Below, in pieces: positions 11,931 to 22,878 of a stretch of 64,000 bases of DNA. The stretch comes from Corinectria fuckeliana. Lineage: Eukaryota > Ascomycota > Sordariomycetes > Hypocreales > Nectriaceae. The stretch lies in the NCBI GenBank assembly GCA_019137255.1, contig WPDH01000062.1, positions 230,377-294,376 on the forward strand, in the 5' to 3' direction. Each line of letters opens with the position of its first letter. Position 1 is the first letter of the stretch. The notes below the pieces were generated by a model. It was not told the DNA's origin. It saw only the letters and a program-made list of their open reading frames with translations, and did not search any database. The position numbers and the translations under genes were made by a program.

Positions 11931-14493
11931 ATGCCTCAGCCACTTGCCTCGAAAGAGGCGGCCCTCTTTCGCGCCGTCATCCGCAGCTACGAGGACAAGC
12001 AATACAAGAGGGGACTCAAGTCCGCAGAGCTTATTCTGAAGAAGAACCCCAAGCATGGAGACACCACTGCTATGAAGGCCCTCATTTTAAACTCTCAGGG
12101 GAAGACTGAGGAGGCCTTTGCTCTTGGCAAGGAGGCTCTGACGATGGACATGAAGTCGCACATCTGCTGGCACGTGTATGGCTTGCTGTACCGGGCGAAC
12201 AAGAACTTTGAGGAGGCAATCAAGGCATACAAATTTGCTCTGCGACTCGATCCTGAATCGGCACAGATACAACGTGACCTGGCTATTTTGCAGGTCCAAA
12301 TGCGTGACTACCAAGGGTATATCCAGAGCCGGACGGCCATGCTCCAGGCACGGCCACAGCTGCGTCAAAGCTGGACTGCCCTTGCCATTGCTCACCACAT
12401 TTCTGGCAACCCACAAGAGGCTGAGAACGTCCTGACAACTTACGAGGGCACGCTCAAGGGCACGCCCGCGCGCGGCGACTTTGAGCACTCCGAAGCCATC
12501 ATGTACAAGAACTCGCTCATTGCGGAGCAGGGAGACTACGAGCGGGCACTGGACCATCTGAACTCTGCGGCCAAGCACAACCTTGACCGGTTGGCCGTAA
12601 TGGAAGCCCGGGCCGAGTATCTCACCAAACTGAAGCGAAACGAGGAAGCAGCCACGGCATACCGGGCACTGCTCGACCGAAACTCGGAACGCGCCTCATA
12701 CTACGACAAGCTTCTCGAGGTTCTTGACGTCTCTGAGGGAGACGTCAAGGCTCGAAAAGCTATCTACGACGAGTATGCGGAGAAATACCCCCGATGCGAT
12801 GCTGCGAAACGATTGCCCTTAGACTTCCTAACAGGTCAGCTGGTGCGCCTTTTCAAACCTCTTCATCAGGGAATCTAACCTACTCATAGGCGACGAGTTC
12901 GAGGAAGCTGCCGAATCATACCTGACATTGATGCTCAATAAGGGCGTTCCCTCGACATTCGCCAACCTGAAGCATCTCTACTCGGACTCGTCCAAGAAGG
13001 ACATCCTAGCTGACCTAGCCGAGGAATACCTGGATTCTCAAGATGCCGATGCCGAAAGCAAAGACAAGGGAGAGGCTGCGGCGCTTTACTACCTCGCACA
13101 GCACCACAACTACTTTTTGAGCCGGGACTTGGCCAAGGCGACAGAATACATCGACAAGGCCATCGAGAAGGACCCTAAGAGCGTCGACTTCCACATGACC
13201 AAGGCTCGGATTCTGAAGCATGGGGGAAACCTGCAACAGGCTTCCGAGATGATGGACCGTGCCCGAAAACTGGATCTCAGGGACCGATATATCAACACCA
13301 AGGCCGCCAAGTACCAGCTTCGCAACGATGAGAACGATAAGGCATTGAAGACAGTGGGCCTCTTCACCCGTGCGGATACGGTCGGAGGGCCTTTCGCGGA
13401 TCTTTTGGATATGCAGTGCATTTGGTATCTGACTGAGGATGGTGAATCATATGCGCGGCAGGGCAACGTCGGTCTTGCCCTCAAGCGATTCCAGGCCGTG
13501 TCTACCATCTTTGATGTTTGGTTTGAGGATCAGTTTGATTTCCACAGTTTCTCTTTGCGGAAGGGACAGGTTCGAGCCTACGTCGACATGATCCGCTGGG
13601 AAGACCATGTTCGTGACCACCCCTTCTACTCGCGAGCTGCCCTCGATGCCATTGATATCTACCTGAAGCTGGCGGACAAACCTTCGGCGAATGGAGTCAA
13701 CGGAGCGAACGGTGATAACGCCGAGGATGCTTTGGCCCAGAAGAAGGCAGCTAAGAAGGCTAAGAAGGAGCTGCAGCGTCTGGAACGGGAGGCCCTTGAG
13801 AAGCAGGCTAAGCAGGATCCTAACAAGGCTAGCAAGGATGGTGAAGTGAAGAAGACGGACGAGGACCCTCTGGGCTTGAAGTTGGCTGAAACGAGCGACC
13901 CGCTTGGGGAGGCAATGAAGTTTCTCAATCACCTTCTCCAATTCAGCCCCAAGAACATCGAAGCCCAGCTCGCTGGCTTCGACGTATACATGCGCCGCAG
14001 TAAGTCGAACATCATACCTAGTCGAGTAACCGGCTAACTTCTACGTATAGAGAAGTACGTTCTTGCGCTCCGCTGCCTCACAGCGGCTTTGGCTCTCGAT
14101 GCCAACTCACCCAAGGTGCATGAGAAATCCGTGGCATTCAGGCAACTGCTGGACACGGCATGCGACATTTCGCCCAAGGTTTTGGAGGTGTTGAAGACCG
14201 AGTTCAAGACTATCGAACCGTCAACAGATCTCGCAAAGTACAATGATGAGTTCCAGGCAGCCAATAAGGACAGCGCTCGTCATGTAGTTTCTGCCATCAA
14301 GACGAAGAAGGTATTGGGCCAGGATAAGGCTCAGAGCGAGGAATCCCTTGTGAAGGTGCTTGAGATTCCTGGAATCGATTTCACTGACGCCATTGAGGCG
14401 TTGGAGACGCTGAAGAGCTGGAAGTCTTCCCAAGTGGAGACGTTCAAGAAGGCCGCCCAGGAAAAGTGGCCGGGAGTCACGAGGCTTGAGTGA
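11931..14493 (+). CDS. NAT1: NatA N-terminal acetyltransferase auxiliary subunit NAT1/NAA15
   Basis: Large TPR scaffold of the NatA complex, which anchors the catalytic subunit ARD1/NAA10 to the ribosome for co-translational N-terminal acetylation. Three exons (11931-12834, 12890-13999, 14051-14493) give 818 aa, the normal size. The N-terminal region has the family text KEAALFRAVIRSYEDKQYKRG and the conserved HGDTTAMKAL and CWHVYGLLYR blocks (residues ~40-90), and TPR-type helices continue through to about residue 580. A lysine-rich, probably coiled segment (KKAAKKAKKELQRLEREALE) lies near 590-620, also typical of NAA15. Both introns have GT-AG ends with CTAAC-like branch sites. Start ATG has a CCACCATG context. 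No damage seen. Confidence 0.96.
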
Positions 14494-15665
14494 AAAACTG
14501 CCACAATGGAGCAGGTATATCGATAGGGATGGCAGATAAATAGAAAAACAATGTAGCACATGTCTATTTAGATGATGTTGAGGCTGTATACGGACGACCA
14601 GAGCATGCAGTGCGGTGTGGGTTCTAGACGGGGTAGCAGACTGGCGCATGAAATTCCTTGAGGGGTACTATTCGGAGTTTTGGGGCGCTTGAAAAAGTCG
14701 AACTCTCTTTAGAACAAAGGTACATGATGTCAACTGGAGAGACAGTTATCTAGACTATGTGGTCAAGTGAGGTGTGGCTGAATGCGGGAATGGGTGATGC
14801 GCTAAATACCGCCAACTGGATGTATTGATTGATACACTAATTTGAGACGAGCTATGGTGGCTTGAACGAAAGAGAAGGTTAATGTGCTTATCTAACAAGC
14901 TTCTTAGACGCTTGGAAGGTGATGTTGATATCTTAGATACTGAAGTGAAGTGAATATAGATAAAAACGTATGCAGGTTCGGTCAAGACTCCTAAATTAGA
15001 TGCAATTAGGCATGTCAGAATTCGTGATTGACAGCTGACAAGGCTGTTGGCAGCCCTGCACACATGGTCAGACTGCCCTAACTGCCCTAACTAGTTGGCT
15101 GCTAACCCACCTAAAAGTGCTCTGTTTATCCATATTTAGGGGATGGACCCAATCTCGGATCTCGCGGCCCGCGCACAGTCTAACTTGGCTCCGGAGTACG
15201 GTAGACTACGTACCCTGCCCACCCTGCTTGCTGCACCTGAAGTCTTGCTGCACCTGAAGTTGGAGTGGTCCCACGCATGAACAACAACCCCCCGGTCGCC
15301 GAGCGTCGTCAAGGTAAACCGGACTAAACTTCAATCCTATCTTCCTCTTCCTCTTCCTCTTCCTCTCTTTCTCCCTTTAGTGATTTGTTTCATGCTCTAT
15401 TATAGAGCAACCTGCGTCTTCGCTTCTGACTGCCAGGGCCGCTCGTTCCGCTGGTGTCACACACGCGCCTCAAACCCCGACGGAGACTGGACCTTCGCGC
15501 TTGGCTTCTGAGCTTACCTCAGATTCAGACCCTAGCTAGTCTAGGTAGTCCGTACAAGCTCCGAGCTCCTGAGTCTACGGCAGCTACCTAACCCACTTCC
15601 CCGGGACCGCGACGACCCTCCGGCCCTTTGCGACTTTTGCCTTGCTCATTTCACCTAGAGCTGCA
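14494..15665. other. Intergenic region upstream of the sphingoid-base kinase gene
   Basis: About 1.17 kb with no recognisable gene. It contains a direct repeat of GTCTTGCTGCACCTGAAGT-like text near 15228-15260 and a TTCCTC hexanucleotide microsatellite at about 15342-15366. TAGGTAGTC and GCTACCTA motifs occur at about 15541-15592. The latter half is probably promoter and leader of the kinase gene. Confidence 0.45.
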
Positions 15666-17355
15666 ATGGCAAGCGACTCGACCATGGACGACGGGGTCGG
15701 CATGCGACTGAAGCTTGACGGCAGGAAGACGCTCACTATCGGCACTGATGTGCTCTTGCTGAATGGTACGGAAGCCCCGGAGACTGCGATGTCAGGGGTG
15801 GAAACAGTTTCTAACAATTATGAGCAGACCCCGTTGCGCAGAAATCTGATCGAAACTCCTGTGGACCCTTGGCTTCTGGTAAGATTTGTTCGAGTCCTGA
15901 GGCGAAGGGCTCTGGCTCACCATTTCTAGGAGCCCCGAAACAGTCTATCCCTCTTTATAACGTCCTTTGGGCCGAGGTCTCCAACAACCGCGTCACTATC
16001 GACTTTGCCCTGCATGCTTCTAAGGCGATTATTAAGCCTAGCCAGTGGTGCTTCACTCTTGCGCCCGCAGAGGAGAGCCCCTCCGCTGAACCCTCCGCTG
16101 AGAGTTTCATCTCTGTTCTTCTGGCTCGAGCTTACGGCGAAGCGCTACCTCGCAAGCGCGCCTATGTTCTGATCAACCCAAACTCCGGCCCGGGCGGTGC
16201 CGTGCGCCTCTGGAAAACCGAGGTGAAGCCCCTCCTTGACGCGGCTAGGATGGAGCTCGACGTGGTGACGCTCACTCGGGGCGGCGAGGCAACCGACCTG
16301 GCTGAGAAGGTTGATTTGACCAAGTACGACACTATTATGGCATGCTCGGGAGATGGAACCCCGTATGAAATCTTCAACGGGCTCGGAAAACGTCAGGACG
16401 CTGGCCATGCTCTCGCCTCAATGTCGGTCAGTCACATCCCTTGTGGTTCCGGCAACGCCTTCTCGTGCAACCTATACGGCTCTCATCGCGCTTCATTTGC
16501 CGCCCTGGCTATCATCAAGGGTATCGTGACCCCGATGGACCTCGTGTCGGTCACTCAAGGCAACGATCGCAAACTATCTTTTCTCTCCCAGACGCTTGGA
16601 ATCATTGCTGAGAGCGATCTGGCTACGGAGCACCTTCGATGGATGGGAAGCACGCGGTTCGATTACGGAGTGCTGACTCGCTTGTTCAAGCGAACGTGCT
16701 ATCCCTGTGACTTGGCAGTGAAGGTTGAGATCGAGGAGAAGTCCGATGTCAAAGCTCACTACAAATATCATGCCAGCAGCACGAGCCTCGCTAAGCTAGC
16801 CAGCGACACCGACGTTGCCCCAGCTAAAGACCATGGTCTGCCAAAACTTAAGTATGGAACAGCCCAGGACCCGCTGCCTGAGGGATGGGAGCTTGTTTCT
16901 TATGACAAGATTGGTACCTTTTATGCAGGCAACGTACGTGTTCCCTAGGTTTCTTCTCTTTGCACAAGACTGACTGTTCCTGACAGATGGCATACATGTC
17001 CCCTGATGCAAACTTCTTCTCAGCCTCGCTGATCTCTGACGGTTGCATGGATCTTGTCACTATTGATGGCGATTTGCCTCCGCTTACTGCTCTTAAGGTC
17101 TTCCTGGGCGTCGAGGCGGGAAAATTCTTTGATAACCCACATGTAACTTACAAGAAGATTACCGCATACCGTATCATCCCCCGAGACCAGAAAGACGGCT
17201 ACATTAGCATCGACGGAGAGAAGCTATCGTTTGGGCCGTTCCAGGCGGAGATCCACCAGGGGCTAGGCCGAGTCATCTCCAAGGCTGGAAAGTACGAGGC
17301 CGAAGGGCCCGCCAATTGGGACAAGATGAAGGTAGCGGATCGGATTCGCGCCTAA
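15666..17355 (+). CDS. LCB4: Sphingoid long-chain base kinase (LCB4/LCB5, sphingosine kinase family)
   Basis: Phosphorylates sphingosine or phytosphingosine at C1, making signalling lipids and feeding their breakdown. The diacylglycerol-kinase catalytic domain is clear: NPNSGPGG nucleotide-binding motif near residue 133, SGDGTPYEIFNG near 189 and CGSGNAFSCN near 223. I model four exons: 15666-15765, 15828-15878 (only 51 nt), 15930-16933, 16987-17355, giving 507 aa. The small second exon is needed to keep frame: intron 1 has a CTAAC branch and CAG acceptor, intron 2 a strong GTAAGA donor, and the join yields NSCGPL followed by APKQSIPLYNVLWAE, matching the family N-terminus. Without it the frames do not meet. 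The family's C-terminal region (GDLPPLTALKVF) is complete. An AT-rich repeat block begins about 250 bp downstream. Confidence 0.94.
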
Positions 17356-17602
17356 GGCTGTTGCGGCGAGGCCTTGAGCAGTGCGGCGCGTGGCATAGTC
17401 TTGAGGATTTGGGGTTGAAGATGAAGCGAATGGGGGGCGCGGAAGCAGTTGGAGATGATGATACCCCGTGAAAAGACAAGTGGTGGGTGCGTGGATTTCG
17501 CTGTAATAATAACCGAGCCTTGAAACAGTCTCTCCGTCGCCCTAAGGTTGATAAAAAATGATGACCGTAATACGTACTATGGTATCAGGCATAAGTAGGG
17601 GC
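17356..17602. other. 3' flank of LCB4
   Basis: Probable 3' untranslated and termination region of the kinase gene; no other feature seen. Confidence 0.4.
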
Positions 17603-17938
17603 CAGTCTCCACTGTAAGCGAGACCCGCTTTTATGTCAATTCACAGTGCTAGTCTACTATAAATAGGGCTCTTATAGGTTACTTCTTTTACAGGTGTTTT
17701 CTTTTCTTAACATTATTCGCTTAATTTTAGCTAATTAAAATGTTAAATCTCTTTAAGCGCTTAATTAATAGAATTTTAGCTAATAAAATAATATAAAGTA
17801 ATAGCTAGATAAGTTAGTTACTATATAAGTTTAAGCTAATTAGAGACTAGCTGTATTAATACTTTTAATAATAGTATAAATTCTAATTTATTATTATAAA
17901 AAAAACTAAAAAGCAGGTCTCACTTAAAGTGGAAACTA
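17603..17938. repeat. MITE-like element with 30-base terminal inverted repeats
   Basis: About 336 bases bounded by inverted ends. The left end 17603-17632 reads CAGTCTCCACTGTAAGCGAG and on; the reverse complement of 17909-17938 reads TAGTTTCCACTTTAAGTGAG and on. Twenty-five of 30 positions agree; four of the five differences are C/T transitions, as RIP would produce, and one is G/T. The interior is AT-rich and non-coding. The AGTC...GTAA.CGA layout recalls the ends of Fot1/pogo-type transposons, but this is only a resemblance from memory. No TA target duplication could be recognised. Confidence 0.65.
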
Positions 17939-18405
17939 GCTTTTACTTATATATAATACTATAGTACTAGTTTAGTTATATCTAACTAAGAGTATTACCT
18001 ACTTATAGTAAGTGTGTAAAAGTTCTAATAATATGCTTATTTTATACTAAAAGAGTCAGCTTTTAAATAGTAATAAAATAATCTATATAAATAATAATAG
18101 ATTTTTTAAAGTACTAATATTTAAGTTAGATTTAAATCTATTAAATAGCTTATTTAGAATTTAAAGTATATTTATATAAATTTAATTATTAATTTATAAA
18201 ATACTATTTTTCTAGTTACTTATTTTATTTTTACTACTAAGAATAAAATAAAAATAAAATAAAATAAATAAAGTATTTAATTAAAAGAAAAATATAGTAA
18301 TAATATTTAGCTAAATTAGTATATAACTTAATTTTAAGGTATTTTATATTAGGTGTTATATCTTTAATAAGTCAAATTAAAATATAGTAATAAAATAAGT
18401 ACTAC
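17939..18405. repeat. AT-rich, probably RIP-degraded block
   Basis: About 470 bases composed almost wholly of A and T, with TTAA, TATA and TAAATA words and no open frame. It follows directly on the inverted-repeat element and ends abruptly near 18405 where normal composition returns. Probably a repeat destroyed by RIP; its original type cannot be read. Confidence 0.6.
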
Positions 18406-18732
18406 AAGTGGGCCTTTTTAAGTTGTCGGAACTTTTGCACACAACTGTAGCTGAACGGCAGCTTGCATGGCAAGTTCCAAGTCAAGAAGTGGCCCAGATA
18501 AACTGCCAAGTTAAAAGGGGAGCTGGCGGGGCACACACCCCACCCACCACTGGCGCTGTGGCTTAAGTTTGTTACCCCACCACGACAACCTCCCTCGTCA
18601 ACCCCCAACATCCATTCCTATCCCACATTCGCTATACAGCAACAGTCGCAAGGACCGCGAGAGCCGATATAGCTTCGACAATCTCCTAGACGAGCTCGAT
18701 TTGGCTGCCCCTAGGGCATGTGATCATTGAAT
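18406..18732 (+). promoter_or_regulatory. Promoter and leader of the PCI-like gene
   Basis: Normal-composition DNA between the AT-rich block and the next gene. The last 150 bases are C- and A-rich, as in fungal leaders. The abrupt boundary means this gene's promoter is only about 330 bases from heterochromatin-like sequence. Confidence 0.4.
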
Positions 18733-19689
18733 ATGTCTGGCAAAGGTGGCAGAACCTCGTCGGGGCCTTGGGGGAGGCTCAAGCCTGTCGAACAGGATCC
18801 GTTGCAGAGTATGGGCCACCCATCCAAGGGCGACAGAAAGTACGCAAGCAACGCCTACAAGTGTTTTGAAAGGGCTCGGCTGACAATGGAGGTTAGGTTA
18901 CTTAACTTCAAGACCCAAGAAAAATACTACACTAAAATCATGGAGCGATACATGACCTTCTGCTCCGATGCGGGTGAGCGCGACGAGCTGATCCGGAGGT
19001 TCTCGTCGCTCGAGCTCAGCGGACCCAGCCCATTCCCAACCAAGTCGTCAAGTTCGTCGCGAGAGCCATCGACGGCAGCGCTCCAGAGCCCCGATAACAC
19101 AAGGGCGCTATCGGATGTGATGATGGCACTACGGAAGCTTAGAGAGGGCATCGTGGCCTCGAAGCGCGCCGACGACTTCGCTATCCAGGCATACCTCTTT
19201 TGCATCCGCCTCTCCGTCTTGACCAAACAGCCGGAATCGTACCACCCGGCGATTCTGCACCTGCTCCGACACATCTTCCCTCTCCATCCTCTGACGTCCA
19301 TCGAAGTACAGGAAGTCGTGGGCTATCTGGTATTGGACACGGCGTGTCGGCGCAGGGAGCTGACGGAGGCCTACTCCATCAGAAACGACTTCCAGGTCAA
19401 GGACAGCAAGCTGGATGCAGTGCTGAAGGCGCTTGCGCACGACAATTATATCCTGTTCCAGCGGACAAAGCACACCATAGACCGGCACCGCGCCAAACTC
19501 ATGTCGTGGGCGGACGACGACATCCGGCTACATACACTCAAGTGCTTCGGCCGGTCGTATCTGGGCGTGGACCTGGGCTTTTTGGAGATGGCTACGGATA
19601 CCATGTGGAAGGACTTGACGGAAAAGCACGGAGTGGGGTGGGAGCTAGACGAGGAGCGGGTGGTGATTCGAAAGGTCAAGGCGCGGTGA
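18733..19689 (+). CDS. Conserved hypothetical protein, PCI/CSN8-PSMD8-EIF3K-like helical protein
   Basis: Single-exon gene of 318 aa; the ATG at 18733 is the first in frame. No catalytic motif is visible. Residues ~40-90 form a basic helical segment (YASNAYKCFERARLTMEV). Residues ~95-125 are a serine-rich linker, and the rest is helical, including VGYLVLDTACRRRELTEAYSIR. It ends with DLGFLEMATDTMW and VGWELDEERVVIRKVK, which looks like the winged-helix end of a PCI or CSN8/PSMD8-type domain. Proteins of this kind are scaffold subunits (proteasome lid, eIF3, signalosome) or fungal-specific relatives. I recognise it only as a protein widely conserved in related fungi; complex membership is unknown. 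Confidence 0.7.
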   Translation: MSGKGGRTSSGPWGRLKPVEQDPLQSMGHPSKGDRKYASNAYKCFERARLTMEVRLLNFKTQEKYYTKIMERYMTFCSDAGERDELIRRFSSLELSGPSPFPTKSSSSSREPSTAALQSPDNTRALSDVMMALRKLREGIVASKRADDFAIQAYLFCIRLSVLTKQPESYHPAILHLLRHIFPLHPLTSIEVQEVVGYLVLDTACRRRELTEAYSIRNDFQVKDSKLDAVLKALAHDNYILFQRTKHTIDRHRAKLMSWADDDIRLHTLKCFGRSYLGVDLGFLEMATDTMWKDLTEKHGVGWELDEERVVIRKVKAR

Positions 19690-20155
19690 GGGCATTGTTT
19701 GTAAGTGTATTGATACCCCCAGCGGATTACATTGGAAGCGGGAACTACAGTTAGGTTACAGTGAGATGTTTGCGTTTTTAATGTAGACACTAGGGTATGC
19801 GACACCGAAGTCAGCGTTTGAAATTAAGACTCCTAGAGGTGTTGCTGGATTCGGGTAACGGCTAAATGATGGCTACAGCTGAGTGAACAACAACCGCTGT
19901 CGCGATGGGGCTAACCACAGTGAATCAGGTATGCCTATAGACCAATGATTACTTTGGGAGCTGTTTTGTGTGCGATGGTGTTAACGACTATATCTGAATT
20001 TTGTTCACTAAAATTCGCTTCGAGTGGAGGCGTCTGGCCACCGAGCACGGGTTTCTAGCACATGCCTATTCGTTTCCTTGATAAGCGCATCAGGTGCCGA
20101 CTTCCGCAGCATAACTTCTTCAACCTCGCAACAGCGCACAACTAACGCGACCCAA
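19690..20155. other. Intergenic region before the BTB gene
   Basis: 466 bases with 3' sequence of the preceding gene and the leader of the BTB gene. Nothing further recognised. Confidence 0.4.
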
Positions 20156-21033
20156 ATGCCTCCCGCCAAGAAGAAAGCACGAAGCTCGCGAGTCCCGCCC
20201 CCGGACGACCAGGTGACCCAATCGCTTCTTCTATCTGACCATCGGACCGCATGGCTCGTCAAGTACGCGTCCTCGCTCCTTTCTCTCTGCCCTCTGACGT
20301 TTTGTCTCCCCGTATCCTTAAACCGGCTCTTGATGTTTCTGCATCCAACTAGCTAACCTGTGCGTGGTGTGCTAGTGATGACCAGGTTGTCGAAATTAGG
20401 ACACGAGGCGAGACCTTCAAGGTTTCCAAGAGCGTTCTTACCAGGCACTCTGAGTACTTTGAGGGCTGCCTGACTGGCAAGTTTCAAGAAGCCAACAAGG
20501 GCGTGGTTCAATTTGACGACGACGTCGACCCGCGCTATTTGGCGCTGTATCTCGGCCTCGCCTACAGTCATTCGTCCATTGTCCCACATACACCACCTTC
20601 TCCTTCGGAAACTCCTGAGGTATCGGCACCCAAGACACCGCTCCAGGACTTCGTCGAGGTGTACAAGCTCTGCGACCGGTTCCTGAGCCCAGTCATGGCA
20701 CGCTTTATCGAGAAGTGCATCAAAACGGCCATTGGCGACGGGCATCGCGCGCTGTTCCGGACTGACGCTGACGAGGGTATTCAAAAGGCGCTGATGCGCG
20801 ACTTTGCCGACGCGTACGAGGCGCTGCAGCCAGGCCATGGGGAGCAAAGCGAGCTGGGCGATGTTCTAATCAACTACTTCTGCGAGGGCGTGAGCTTCCG
20901 CGCCTGGATCGAGTGTATGGACGGCATCATGGACCGGCCGCGGTTCGTGGGGCATGTATCACGCGGGTTTGCGGCTAAACTTGCGTCCCTGCAAGGGACG
21001 AAGCTGAGACGGAAGGAGTTGAAGGGGCCGTGA
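20156..21033 (+). CDS. BTB/POZ domain protein
   Basis: 254 aa from exons 20156-20262 and 20376-21033 around a 113-nt intron (GTACGC donor, GCTAAC branch, GCTAG acceptor). The start MPPAKKKARSSR is basic, possibly a nuclear localisation signal. The BTB fold begins in exon 2: VVEIRTRGETFKVSKSVLTRHSEYFEGCL is the usual beta-strand-to-helix opening, and YLALYLGLAYSHS and FVEVYKLCDRFLSP match later BTB helices. There is no Kelch, MATH or zinc-finger domain. Fungi carry many such BTB-only proteins; some act as CUL3 adaptors, most are unstudied. Substrate and role cannot be inferred here. Confidence 0.85.
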
Positions 21034-22512
21034 GCGGGATAGTGAAGGGGTGGGTGGCAGGTTTGCGCGTTGAAATGTGTGTTCTGCATCTTCGTTGGGA
21101 GACTTGGGGTAACGGGGTCATCTTGCTTTCAGCTTTGACAAATGGGTTTGGAGTTTTAGGTGGCATGGCGGTTCACCTGGTGGCATGGAGGTTTTGGTAT
21201 TTGGGGGGCGTTGACAAGGACCTCGTTTCGAAGGTTCCCTTTTGTCGGCGAGAAAAGGCAAGCACAACTTCGTGCGTCCCTTCTTTAGTCTAGCCCTGAG
21301 GCTGCGAAGCCATGGCTTTCAACAATCATTTGACAAATCCTCATCTCTGCGGAACATGACGAATACTTAAGTCCCCAGGGTTCGAAATAGTCCATCAGCT
21401 CCACTCGTTCTAAATAGACCGGGTTACCGGACGTGAACGGACGTAGTCTCAAACAAATGGGGTTCCAGCCGTACCTCTGATGTGGTTGCGGGAATTGAAG
21501 GCATCGAGGTTGAGTAGTCAGTCTAATTACATCACGTACGCGTATCACGGCAATAAGCTAAAAAGCTAAAAAGCTTCTTTGACATATTTACCGGGTGTAT
21601 ATGATTTGTCTCACATGATACAGATGGATTGAGCTAGAGATGGACCTTTGACTTGTTTATTCTTAGTCGAGGACTGGGTTGTAAGCTGCTACGCTTGCAG
21701 CCCGTCTGACAACCCATCTTACTCTACCTAATACCAGTACTAATCAAGTGAAAGCCGCGGTTTTCACCTGGACATGGACAGCAGATGTACTAGCCGGGTA
21801 GTGACAACGTCAACAAAAAAAAAAGTTCCCGAAGCCGACGACTTCCGCGGCCATCACTAGCTAGGACGCCTTCCCGACGAGACGGAATAAGGCTTCCGGC
21901 GATGGACTTCAATCACCGCGATACCGTCACGTGTGAGTCGAGAATGTCAGGGCTCTTCGGGTCGGCCGCCGGCTATGAGCGTAACTGTGTGGGTCCCGCT
22001 GGCGTCGGCGTCGGCATGTCGAGCGGGCCCTGGTATCGGGGAGTAGACCTCGGTCTGCGCCATGACGTTTGACGGAGCAAGACGGAGGGAGCCCCAATGA
22101 GAACAAAGTCCGCCCAGCGATACAGGGTTGGGTGAGAGAAGATCCTGGGGGAGGGAGGGGATCGAAGGCGACGGTCGGAGGTAAGAAAGAAGATCGTGAC
22201 AGCGCCCTTAGTCAACGAGTTCAGCGAATGCTGCAATGTCCGTGGCGACGATGCCAATGGTGATATTCGGGTGAGAAGGTACCGAGGCTAGGTGTAAAGT
22301 CGGACGGTCGTGCCGAAACAGAAATAAAATCCAATATCCGAATAGTGGTATTCCATTGTAACGCCGTAGACCATGCAAATAAGGTGTCAGTGCCATCATT
22401 GATAGCGACATGGCCATGGAGCAATTCCATCCAAGTGAGTTCCGGTAGTGTTTCGCCGCTGTGCGTGATGCGTGCAAAGCCCTATGCCGGTTTTTCTTAT
22501 GCCGATTTTCAT
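21034..22512. other. Gene-poor intergenic region
   Basis: About 1.5 kb between convergent genes. Open frames here are short and without family resemblance. It contains two adjacent AAGCTAAA units near 21556-21572 and an A run near 21817. The stretch 21880-22250 is GC-richer. I see no gene or repeat that I can support. Confidence 0.4.
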
Positions 22513-22878
22513 TTATCGTTTCTCGTAGAATTCGACGGCCTTTTCGAGTTCGTTGAGACTTGATCGGTCGCCGTACATCTCCATGAGCATCTCGTTGCGT
22601 TGCTTGCGGCTGGCGCTCTCGCGCTCCATGTACTCATTTTGGGCAATGCGGCGGTTGTTGGCCATGTCAAGGTACGTCTTGACGCCGTAGCCGATGGCGA
22701 CGACAGCCACTGCGGGCTTGACCCTGTTTTGAATTCTGGTTAGGTCCCCGAGATGTGTTGATGAAGCACCTGAATGTACTCACCAGCCTTTGGGCATTTT
22801 CTGGGGACGAAGATGAGGGACGATGTTGGGGTGGATTCGGGCGGCGGTGGAGAATGGCTGTCGAGGGACTCCGTTCAT
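22513..22878 (-). CDS. Small putative mitochondrial membrane protein (101 aa)
   Basis: Minus strand, two exons (22878-22784, 22723-22513) with a 60-nt intron (GTGAGT donor, AACAG acceptor), 101 aa. The N-terminus MNGVPRQPFSTAARIHPN has arginine, serine and threonine but no acidic residue and looks like a mitochondrial presequence. One likely membrane segment follows (VKPAVAVVAIGYGVKTYL, ~residues 33-50). The C-terminal half is charged and helical (MEMYGDRSSLNELEKAVEFYEKR). An internal ATG gives MPKGWVKPAV as an alternative start. The coding character comes from the clean splice, the amphipathic design and a proper stop. I do not recognise the family. It could be a respiratory-chain assembly or inner-membrane organising factor, but that is inference. 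Confidence 0.65.

Noticed and set aside
15886..15900. GTTCGAGTCC, like a tRNA B box
   Set aside because: Lies within the second LCB4 intron; no A box or acceptor stem pairs around it.
21373..21390. GGGTTCGAAATAG, like a tRNA B box
   Set aside because: The seventh-base consensus fails and no cloverleaf can be drawn with the flanks.
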